Positions 31,677 through 37,751 of a stretch of DNA of 37,751 nucleotides are shown piece by piece. The first letter of the stretch is position 1; every line of letters starts with the position of its first letter. The notes below the pieces were generated by a model, which did no database searches, was not told the origin of the DNA, and saw only the letters and a program-made list of their open reading frames with translations. This DNA is from Cytophagia bacterium. GTDB lineage: Bacteria; Bacteroidota; Bacteroidia; Cytophagales; Spirosomataceae. The stretch is from positions 1 through 37,751 of the forward strand of contig REAB01000091.1 in the NCBI GenBank assembly GCA_004293645.1, given 5' to 3'. Position numbers and translations under genes: made by a program.

Positions 31677-32273
31677 ATGAAAAAAAATCAAATATTTATT
31701 CTAATTCTGGTGGGCTTTTGGGCCGTAAGTTGCAACCTCGACAACCGTATTCAGAACAGTAAAGAACTGGCCGAAGAAATGCGAGGCGTGCAAATAAAGC
31801 GCGTAACCAGCACCCAAACCATCACGATTGTGGACGATTGGGGCAAACGCATTGTAAAACAAGCACAGCGCGAACTTTTGCAAGCATTGCGCAACAACCC
31901 CACCGCCACTACTTCGATTTGTGCCTTGCAGCAATTGCCCAAAATAGACTCATTGGCCCAGTTTTACGGCGTACAAATAAGTTTGATGGGAGCCAAAGAC
32001 ATTCAGAATCCAAAATTGAGTGCCAAAGAAAAAGAGATATTAGACGCTTATTTGTACAACGCCGAAAACAAACTACCGCAAATTTCTAATATTCAAAAAT
32101 TAGGCGACAGCGTGCTTATTTACAACGCGCCCGTGGTAGCCGAGCCACTTATTTGCAAAACTTGCTTTGCCAACGACCCCAACCAACTGGCCGTGTGGCG
32201 GGTTAGATTTGTAAAAAACACGGTTATCAAAAAAGTAGATGCCAAATCGCTCTTAAAAATGAAAAAGAAGTAA
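31677..32273 (+). CDS. Tll0287-like (DUF3365) domain lipoprotein
   Basis: The 198-residue protein has a lipoprotein signal peptide ending AVSC (Cys19). The rest resembles the Tll0287-like/DUF3365 domain: ATTSICALQQLPKIDSLAQ (the family's IxxC entry helix), ISLMGAKDIQNPKLSAKE and a C-terminal VVAEPLICKTCFAN. In haem-binding members this last motif is CxxCH; here the final His is Phe, so covalent haem attachment by the normal motif looks lost. Location is the inner or outer membrane, facing the periplasm. Role unknown. It ends in a shared bidirectional terminator with DUF2795. Confidence 0.65.
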   Translation: MKKNQIFILILVGFWAVSCNLDNRIQNSKELAEEMRGVQIKRVTSTQTITIVDDWGKRIVKQAQRELLQALRNNPTATTSICALQQLPKIDSLAQFYGVQISLMGAKDIQNPKLSAKEKEILDAYLYNAENKLPQISNIQKLGDSVLIYNAPVVAEPLICKTCFANDPNQLAVWRVRFVKNTVIKKVDAKSLLKMKKK

Positions 32274-32310
32274 AATAAGAAAGCCCCAATTGTGTTGGGG
32301 CTTTCTTATT
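32274..32310. terminator. Bidirectional intrinsic terminator
   Basis: AATAAGAAAGCCCCAA (32274-32289) and its exact inverse (32295-32310) form a 16-bp stem with a TTGTG loop. A/T-rich ends serve both strands. It separates the lipoprotein gene from the convergent DUF2795 gene. Confidence 0.9.
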
Positions 32311-32532
32311 TTAGTATTCATCTTCGTTGAAGAAAAAATCGTCTTTGGTAGGATAATCAGGCCAAATTTCTTCAATACTTTCGTAAGGCTGGCCGTCGTC
32401 TTCCAATTCTTGTAAGTTTTCTACAACTTCCAACGGTGCTCCCGTGCGAATGGCGAAATCAATCAATTCGTCTTTGGTGGCTGGCCAGGGTGCATCTTCT
32501 AAATAAGAGGCCAATTCTAATGTCCAATACAT
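32311..32532 (-). CDS. DUF2795 small acidic protein
   Basis: The 73-residue protein (MYWTLELASYLEDAPWPATK, then DELIDFAIRTGAPLEVVENL) matches DUF2795, a small helical domain with conserved PWPATKxEL. Members are widespread in Bacteroidota and function is unknown. The C-terminus is strongly acidic (IWPDYPTKDDFFFNEDEY). It lies 145 bp downstream of nuoC on the same strand; that spacer shows poly-T stretches but no gene. Confidence 0.85.
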   Translation of the reverse strand: MYWTLELASYLEDAPWPATKDELIDFAIRTGAPLEVVENLQELEDDGQPYESIEEIWPDYPTKDDFFFNEDEY

Positions 32533-32677
32533 GCTTTTGTACTATTTAAAATGTTCAACAATGAGCTAATTGTGTGTATGCACAAACTTGCCAATGAAAC
32601 GCTACTTTATGCAAAAATGTTGCGAAGAATACATTTTTTTTTGAAACAGCCAAGATTTTTTTTTAAGTATTTGATTA

Positions 32678-33181
32678 TCAGCACTTAACTTGAATCCCGT
32701 GATAGGTTTCTTGGGGTTCATAATCTTTGCGCAGCGGGTGGCCTTGCCAGTCGGCGGGCAGCAAGATGCGGCGCAGGTCGGGGTGATTGTCGAACACAAT
32801 GCCCACCAAGTCGAAGGCTTCGCGTTCGTGCCAATTGGCGGTTTTCCACACCTGGCTTACACTCGGCAAGCGTGGCAGTGGCTCCCCGTCGAGGTTGCGC
32901 GGCAGGCTCACTTTGAGCATCAAGTTGTGTTCGTACACAATCGAAGTGAGGTTATAAATCACTTCCATACTGCCCACCGCAGGCCCGTTGTCAATGGCGG
33001 TCAAACAAGCCAAAAAATCAAAAAACAGCCGCTCGTCTTCGTGCAAAAATTGGCATACTTCCGCTATTTTTTCGGACGGCACACTAAGGCTGGGTTGTAA
33101 GGCTTTTTCGTCGGTTTTGGTAATAATGCCCTCGCCAAACTGTACGACGAGCCACTGATTTATTTCTTCAAAAGTAGCCAT
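32678..33181 (-). CDS. nuoC: NADH-quinone oxidoreductase subunit C
   Basis: The 167-residue protein has the 30-kDa-subunit signature NWHEREAFDLVGIVFDNHPD followed by LRRILLPADWQGHPLRKDY. NuoC is a peripheral-arm subunit of respiratory complex I. No other nuo gene flanks it here: upstream is a Uma2 gene and downstream DUF2795. Its ATG overlaps the Uma2 stop by one base (TGATG), indicating translational coupling. Length matches free-standing NuoC rather than a NuoCD fusion. Confidence 0.95.
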   Translation of the reverse strand: MATFEEINQWLVVQFGEGIITKTDEKALQPSLSVPSEKIAEVCQFLHEDERLFFDFLACLTAIDNGPAVGSMEVIYNLTSIVYEHNLMLKVSLPRNLDGEPLPRLPSVSQVWKTANWHEREAFDLVGIVFDNHPDLRRILLPADWQGHPLRKDYEPQETYHGIQVKC

Positions 33182-33810
33182 CAGCGAATGTTAAAAGGGG
33201 TTTCGGGCAAATCTTCGGTGTTGGCGTACATATCTTCGAGACCAATGTGTAAATCTATGGTTTCCAAATAAATAACATCGGCCAATTGGCGGGCTTCAAA
33301 CACCAGCTCCCAGTGCTGTTGTTGGTTTTTCCGAAAAAGCTCTACGTAAATCCGCCGCGAGTCCACGAGCAAATATTCCCGAAAAGTGGAAATAGCGCGA
33401 TATAGCTCAAATTTTTCGCTGCGGTCGTAGTCGGCGGTACTTTTAGAAAGCACCTCTACAATCAAAACAGGATTGGTGAGGTTGTCGAGGCCGTTAAATT
33501 CAGGCTTTCCGCACAAAGCCACCAAATCGGGGTAAGTATAAAGACCATTATCGGCGACTTGAATGCGCTGGTCGCTCGAAAAAGTACGGCACGTTTTTTT
33601 CTTTTTAAAATGCGCATACATTTCTCCTGACAGATTTTCTCGAATGGCGTTGTGGCGTGGTTTTGCGCCCGCCATGGCTTCGGGCGTGTCGCCGTCCAAG
33701 TCGCCCATCGGAAAAATCTCACCTTGATAATACTCACTTTTGTAAGCAGCCACGCGCTCCAATTCGAGGTACTCTTCGGGTGTGTAGTATTTTTTTGGTA
33801 ATGCATTCAT
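33181..33810 (-). CDS. Uma2-family (DUF820) restriction-endonuclease-fold protein
   Basis: The 209-residue protein has YTPEEYLELERVAAYKSEYY, the GEIFPMGDL region, TYPDLVALC (Asp), LIVEVLSKSTADYDR (Glu) and FREYLLVDS, the PD-(D/E)xK-like pattern of Uma2. An insert around residues 36-48 (DLDGDTPEAMAGAKP) lengthens it compared with the copy at 24874-25458. The stop overlaps the nuoC start. Its role is unknown; coupling to nuoC is odd and could simply reflect insertion into the nuo region. Confidence 0.85.
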   Translation of the reverse strand: MNALPKKYYTPEEYLELERVAAYKSEYYQGEIFPMGDLDGDTPEAMAGAKPRHNAIRENLSGEMYAHFKKKKTCRTFSSDQRIQVADNGLYTYPDLVALCGKPEFNGLDNLTNPVLIVEVLSKSTADYDRSEKFELYRAISTFREYLLVDSRRIYVELFRKNQQQHWELVFEARQLADVIYLETIDLHIGLEDMYANTEDLPETPFNIR

Positions 33811-33870
33811 TTTTGGACACTAAAACGCTGTTTAAACAGTATTTTTGATTACTACTTTTGGCATTAAGAT

Positions 33871-34287
33871 TTAGGCATATTTTTTCCAAGCCCCTAAAAT
33901 CGCCCCCATAGCCGTACAACTCACGGTGCTAAAACCAGCATTAAGCACTGATAGACCAATAGACTTCATTTCATAGGCGTTGTTGGTAAAAATATTGCCC
34001 CCAATCAAAAAAGCACCAATCAATGCACCAGTCATAGCACCTGTTTTGAGAGTACTGATATTCATGGACTTGAATAACAATGCCATTGCGTAAGCAGCTA
34101 ACAAATAAGTAATAAAACTGATTATCATTGCCGACATATCACCTCCTGACGCACTTATCTTTTCTTCAGTCAAGCCTGTTAACTCCATCCATGGACCTGA
34201 GAAACTAAGATACCATATAGCCCCCAAGATAAAGGTGGACACTGCTGCTACTAAAACAGCTAAATAATTGATTTGTAGATTTTTCAT
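33871..34287 (-). CDS. DUF1761 membrane protein
   Basis: The 138-residue protein has four predicted helices: NYLAVLVAAVSTFILGAIWY (about 6-25), MIISFITYLLAAYAMALLF (about 54-72), ALIGAFLIGGNIFTNN (about 87-102) and LNAGFSTVSCTAMGAILGAW (about 114-133). The N-terminal IWY near FSGPWM is the DUF1761 signature. Function unknown. Confidence 0.85.
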   Translation of the reverse strand: MKNLQINYLAVLVAAVSTFILGAIWYLSFSGPWMELTGLTEEKISASGGDMSAMIISFITYLLAAYAMALLFKSMNISTLKTGAMTGALIGAFLIGGNIFTNNAYEMKSIGLSVLNAGFSTVSCTAMGAILGAWKKYA

Positions 34288-34378
34288 TGTATTAGGTTGG
34301 TTTAGGTTTTAAAGATATAAAAGGTACTGACAGTAGGCAATTTCTTTTTTCGAAATGTAAAACCCGTATTTTACACCA

Positions 34379-35878
34379 TTAAATCAATTCCAAAATGCGT
34401 TGTTCGGACACTTCGTAAGCAATTTTGGCTTTCAACTCGCTGATATGAACGCGCTCTTGCTCGGTGGTGTCGCGGTGGCGAATTGTAACGGTGTTGTCTT
34501 CGAGGGTTTGGTGGTCAATGGCAATGCAAAAGGGCGTGCCAATCAAATCTTGGCGCGTGTAGCGTTTGCCGATGGCATCTTTTTCTTCGTAAAACACCCG
34601 AAACTCCGTTTTGAGCAACTTTTCTACCTCGCGGGCTTTTTCGGGCAGCCCGTCTTTTTTGGTAATGGGCAAAATGGCCGCTTTGTAGGGAGCCAGCGCG
34701 GGGTGGAGCTTCAAGTAGGTGCGTTCTTTCAAAGTTTCGCTGGGGCGGCCATCCGCTTCGCCGCTGGTTTCTTTGGTAAAAGCATTGCAAAAAACGGCCA
34801 AAAACAAACGATCTGCGCCCACCGATGTTTCTACCACGTACGGAATATAGTTGCCAAAAGGCTTGCCATTTTCGTCGAGGTCATTATCAAAATATTGTTG
34901 CTTTTTCTTCGAAAATTCTTGGTGCTGTGTTAAATCAAAATTAGTGCGTGAGTGAATACCCTCCATTTCGCGGAAACCAAACGGGAACTGGTACTCAATG
35001 TCCACCGCAGCGTTGGCGTAATGCGCCAGTTTTTCGTGAATATGAAACTTCAATTTTGAGACGGGCAAACCAATGGCTTGGTGAAATTTCAAGCGGGTGT
35101 CGCGCCATTGTTCGTACCAGTTCATTTCGGTGCCTGGGCGCACAAAAAACTGCATTTCCATTTGTTCAAATTCCCTCATTCTGAAAATAAACTGTTTGGC
35201 AACTATCTCATTTCTAAATGCTTTGCCAATTTGGGCAATGCCAAAAGGAATTTTCATGCGTCCCGATTTTTGGACGTTCAAGAAATTAACAAAAATGCCC
35301 TGCGCAGTTTCTGGACGCAAATAAACCGTGGTCGAGTCTTCGGCCACTGAGCCAATTTGGGTGCTGAACATCAGGTTAAATTGCCGCACTTCGGTCCAAT
35401 TCAACGTATTTGAAACAGGACATTTAATATCTTCGGCAATGATTAAGCTGCGCACGCCTTCCAAATCGTTTGCACCCAGCAGTCGGCCCATTTCGTTGAG
35501 CAACGCTTGGGCTTTTTCGGCTTCGCCATTGTTGGCATATTGCTCGGCTTTGCCTTCCAGCAGTTGGTCGGCGCGGTAGCGTTTTTTGGAATCTTTGTTG
35601 TCAATCATGGGGTCGTTGAAACCGTCGACGTGGCCAGAGGCTTTCCAAGTGAGTGGGTGCATAAAAATGGCCGCGTCAATGCCCACCACGTTGTCGTTGA
35701 GTTGGGTCATGGCTTTCCACCACATATTTTTGAGGTTATTTTTGAGTTCTACGCCGTTTTGGCCATAATCATAAACGGCCTGTAAGCCGTCGTATATTTC
35801 AGAAGAAGGGAACACAAATCCGTATTCTTTGGCGTGCGATACAATGTCTTGAAGTGAAGTTTCGGGTGCTGGAGTCAT
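34379..35878 (-). CDS. glyS: Glycine-tRNA ligase (single-chain, alpha2 type)
   Basis: The 499-residue class II synthetase attaches glycine to tRNA-Gly. Class II motif 2 is FRNEIVAKQFIFRMREFEQME, motif 3 is GADRLFLAVF, and the C-terminal anticodon-binding domain starts near LKLHPALAPYKAAILP. The N-terminal GFVFPSSEIYDGL and the GHVDGFNDPM segment are typical of the GlyQS single-chain enzyme, not the alpha/beta form. The -7 element TAATTTTG lies 25 bp before the start. Confidence 0.97.
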   Translation of the reverse strand: MTPAPETSLQDIVSHAKEYGFVFPSSEIYDGLQAVYDYGQNGVELKNNLKNMWWKAMTQLNDNVVGIDAAIFMHPLTWKASGHVDGFNDPMIDNKDSKKRYRADQLLEGKAEQYANNGEAEKAQALLNEMGRLLGANDLEGVRSLIIAEDIKCPVSNTLNWTEVRQFNLMFSTQIGSVAEDSTTVYLRPETAQGIFVNFLNVQKSGRMKIPFGIAQIGKAFRNEIVAKQFIFRMREFEQMEMQFFVRPGTEMNWYEQWRDTRLKFHQAIGLPVSKLKFHIHEKLAHYANAAVDIEYQFPFGFREMEGIHSRTNFDLTQHQEFSKKKQQYFDNDLDENGKPFGNYIPYVVETSVGADRLFLAVFCNAFTKETSGEADGRPSETLKERTYLKLHPALAPYKAAILPITKKDGLPEKAREVEKLLKTEFRVFYEEKDAIGKRYTRQDLIGTPFCIAIDHQTLEDNTVTIRHRDTTEQERVHISELKAKIAYEVSEQRILELI

Positions 35879-35903
35879 TTTTTGTTTATTTGTAATGAAC
35901 GCG

Positions 35904-35911
35904 CAAAATTA
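35904..35911 (-). promoter_or_regulatory. -7 element TAATTTTG for glyS
   Basis: CAAAATTA on the plus strand, with TTG on the minus strand about 22 nt upstream (35934-35936). It lies divergent from and close to the vapBC promoter. Confidence 0.5.
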
Positions 35912-35929
35912 GGGATTTTAGGCCAAAAC

Positions 35930-35975
35930 TTGCCAATGTGTATGTTTTTTGTATTTTTGGGTGTAAATAAACACC
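35930..35975 (+). promoter_or_regulatory. vapBC promoter with adjacent inverted repeat
   Basis: TTG (35930-35932), a 19-nt spacer and TATTTTTG (35952-35959) fit the Bacteroidota promoter pattern. GGTGT (35960-35964) and ACACC (35971-35975) immediately follow, covering the expected start site; they are a plausible operator for VapB autoregulation. Confidence 0.6.
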
Positions 35976-35978
35976 ACA

Positions 35979-36176
35979 ATGAGAACCAACGTAGAGATAG
36001 ACGATGAGCTACTAAGCCAAGTAATGGCTTTTAGTGGTACTAAAACCAAAAAAGAAGCTATCAACGAAGCACTTAAATATTATCTTTACCGAATAGCACT
36101 TCAAAAATTGGACGAAATAAGAGGGCCAGGAGCATGGGAAGGCAACTTAGAAGAAATGCGAACCGTAGTTAGATGA
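35979..36176 (+). CDS. vapB: VapB-type antitoxin
   Basis: The 65-residue protein begins MRTNVEIDDELLSQVMAFSG, a ribbon-helix-helix-type DNA-binding N-terminus of the DUF2191/VapB class, and continues TKKEAINEALKYYLYRIA. The C-terminal tail (PGAWEGNLEEMR) would bind the toxin. Its stop overlaps the vapC start (ATGA). It probably represses its own promoter through the inverted repeat just upstream. Confidence 0.88.
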   Translation: MRTNVEIDDELLSQVMAFSGTKTKKEAINEALKYYLYRIALQKLDEIRGPGAWEGNLEEMRTVVR

Positions 36177-36574
36177 TACTCGTTGATACATCTGTTTGGA
36201 TTAATCACTTTAACGGCGTGATGAACGCTGAAACCTCGTTTTTGGCAAATGGGTTAGACATTAATCCCAGAACATTGGCTATCAATGCCACCATTCTTCA
36301 AGAAGTTTTACAAGGTGCAAAAAGCGACGGTCATTTTCATGTTTATGAAATTGTATTGGCCAATACAACATTTCTTCAATTGGATTTAAGAGCTGCCGCC
36401 ATCAATGCGGCACAACTTTACCGAGGTCTTCGTAAAAAAGGAGTTACCATTCGGAAGCCAAACGACTGTTTGATAGCGTATTACGCGCTGCACTTCAACA
36501 TAGAACTTTGCCACAACGACGTTGATTTTGACCTCATTGCGGCGCACAATAACCTAAAAATTTGGCAACCATGA
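36173..36574 (+). CDS. vapC: VapC-type PIN-domain RNase toxin
   Basis: The 133-residue PIN domain keeps the acidic catalytic residues: Asp5 in LVDTSVWI, Glu44 in ILQEVLQG, Asp98 in KPNDCLIA and Asp116/118 in HNDVDFD. VapC toxins cleave tRNA or rRNA unless bound by VapB. Translation is coupled to vapB upstream and, through a second ATGA, to the HhH gene downstream. The protein appears intact. Confidence 0.92.
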   Translation: MILVDTSVWINHFNGVMNAETSFLANGLDINPRTLAINATILQEVLQGAKSDGHFHVYEIVLANTTFLQLDLRAAAINAAQLYRGLRKKGVTIRKPNDCLIAYYALHFNIELCHNDVDFDLIAAHNNLKIWQP

Positions 36575-37521
36575 TAAAACGTCTTTTGTACCAAATCCGC
36601 GATTATTTTGGCGTTACGCGCCGCGAAGCGCGTGGATTTGTGGCGGTGGTTGTGTTGATTGTGGTGCTGTGGTTTGGGCCGTTGGCGTACGAACGTTTTT
36701 TTCCTGCGTTGCCCCAGCCCATTACCACCACCGACAACCGCACCGCCGATAGCCTGTTGGCTATTTTAGAAGCCCAGCAGCCGCTTCGGCCCGATTATGC
36801 CAAAAACAACAAGCAGCGTTTTGAAGAAAGCCCCGAACGACCGCTTTCGTTGTTTTATTTTGACCCCAACACCGCCAGCGGCGAGCAGTTGCAGGAATTG
36901 GGTATCCCGCGTTTTTTGGCCGAGCGCATTGTCAAATACCGCGCCAAGGGAGGGAAGTTTCGCAAAAAAGAAGACCTGCAAAAAATCTACGACTTTCGAC
37001 CCGATTTGTACGAACGCTTGGCTCCTTACATTTCTATTGCCGATGTTGCACCCACCAGTTTTGAAACAAAAACGAGCGAAAAACCCGCTTTTGCCGACAC
37101 CAAACCTGCTTATGTAAAACCTGCCTTACAGCCTTTTGATATTAACACCGCTGATACGTCGCAACTCATTCAGCTTAAAGGAATTGGCTCCAAATTGGCC
37201 GCTCGCATCGTTAAGTTTCGAGATGGCTTGGGGGGCTTTGCTTCTGCCAACCAATACGCCGAAGTGTTTGGATTGGACTCGTTGGCCTTGAGCGAGTTGA
37301 ACAAATACGCCCCCGTCCGAACCGCCCAGCGCAAAATCAGAATCAACTTGGCCTCGGTCGAAGAACTCGACCGCCATCCGTACATTTCGCCGCTGCAAGC
37401 CAAGCTCATGGTGCGCTACCGTGAGCAGCACGGTGCGTACCCAAACGCCCAAGAGTTGTTAAAAATCAAGATTTTAGACCAAAAATTTGTTGATAAAATT
37501 ACTCCGTATTTGGAGTTTTGA
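36571..37521 (+). CDS. Membrane-anchored helix-hairpin-helix (ComEA-type) protein
   Basis: The 316-residue protein has a short cytoplasmic N-terminus, one helix (FVAVVVLIVVLWFGPLAY, about 23-40), and three ComEA-type HhH repeats: after FDPNTASGEQLQELGIPRFL, after FDINTADTSQLIQLKGIGSK, and after INLASVEELDRHPYISPLQ. ComEA proteins bind incoming double-stranded DNA at the cell surface during transformation, but such three-repeat Bacteroidota proteins are not characterised to my knowledge. ATG at 36571 overlaps the vapC stop (ATGA) and is preferred to an upstream TTG. The last complete gene of the window. Confidence 0.88.
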   Translation: MIKRLLYQIRDYFGVTRREARGFVAVVVLIVVLWFGPLAYERFFPALPQPITTTDNRTADSLLAILEAQQPLRPDYAKNNKQRFEESPERPLSLFYFDPNTASGEQLQELGIPRFLAERIVKYRAKGGKFRKKEDLQKIYDFRPDLYERLAPYISIADVAPTSFETKTSEKPAFADTKPAYVKPALQPFDINTADTSQLIQLKGIGSKLAARIVKFRDGLGGFASANQYAEVFGLDSLALSELNKYAPVRTAQRKIRINLASVEELDRHPYISPLQAKLMVRYREQHGAYPNAQELLKIKILDQKFVDKITPYLEF

Positions 37522-37696
37522 AACATAATACCCGTTTGATTATTTAGGTCGAGTTTCACAAGGTTGTTGTTAAAACTTGATTATTTTGTTGTTTTACAGA
37601 CAGCAACGAGCTTGTAAACAATGAAGGCATACTGAAAAAAATAACACAAACATAAGTAGTTGGGCAGAAATAGGCGGTTCGCCGCTGCGATTATAT

Positions 37697-37704
37697 TATT
37701 TTTG
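37697..37704 (+). promoter_or_regulatory. -7 element TATTTTTG near the window end
   Basis: TAnnTTTG in the 230-bp non-coding tail 37522-37751, after a small GGCG/CGCC hairpin. It may drive a gene starting beyond the window. No -33 match is evident. Confidence 0.3.
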
Positions 37705-37751
37705 ATTTGTAATAAAGGGTAATTTGGTAATAACAAATTGATAAACATCGG

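Noticed and set aside
1..37751. tRNA, rRNA or recognisable riboswitch genes
   Set aside because: No cloverleaf with a TTCGA-type arm, no rRNA segment and no known riboswitch core was found in the gaps read by eye; a covariance-model scan would be decisive.

Overview
The window reads as a chromosomal segment of a Bacteroidota bacterium, most likely a Cytophagales-type organism. The reasons are the gene families present (BshC, a short RqcH, YfhO, Tll0287-like and SPOR lipoproteins, PF12831 FAD oxidoreductases, a single-chain GlyRS), the near absence of Shine-Dalgarno sequences before starts, and many TAnnTTTG (-7 type) promoter elements close upstream of start codons. No rRNA, tRNA or CRISPR array was seen.

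Layout. 1-2278: 3' part of rluB with a repeat-rich N-terminal extension, a hairpin-repeat island carrying a duplicated copy of the rluB end, and an atypical SDR/epimerase. 2279-3155: AT-rich regulatory region, ECF-type sigma factor and its terminator. 3154-8591: murB, an RsmB-type rRNA methyltransferase, divergent rqcH, and bshC. 8656-15295: outer-membrane barrel protein, secreted FAD oxidoreductase, GNAT-like protein and a secreted M1 metallopeptidase. 15411-17106: gmd and a SPOR lipoprotein. 17107-18586: an AT-rich island with a start-less Cys-rich reading frame, a 57-residue two-helix membrane protein and a stand-alone 'polyvalent protein' kinase between two direct copies of a 69-bp palindromic repeat. 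18587-22166: deaD with a long leader, ftsE and a TalC-type transaldolase. 22482-24842: NatAB-like ABC exporter. 24874-26711: Uma2 protein, a DUF433/DUF5615 toxin-antitoxin-like pair and a surface-polysaccharide-type acetyltransferase with G tracts at its 5' end. 26765-26917: MITE-like element. 27016-31452: lhgO, a methyltransferase translationally coupled to a YfhO membrane protein. 31677-35878: Tll0287-like lipoprotein, DUF2795, nuoC overlapping a second Uma2 gene, DUF1761, glyS. 35979-37521: vapBC overlapping a ComEA-type HhH protein gene.

Most genes are housekeeping (RNA modification, wall synthesis, ribosome rescue, thiol biosynthesis, envelope). The unusual material lies between them: at least four families of palindromic or hairpin repeats, concentrated at gene 3' ends, one of them with compensatory stem substitutions; the kinase island; a terminator-like hairpin in the deaD leader; and defence or toxin-type small genes coupled to housekeeping genes by overlapping start and stop codons. 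The best candidate for an undescribed system is the kinase/small membrane protein island at 17222-18557.
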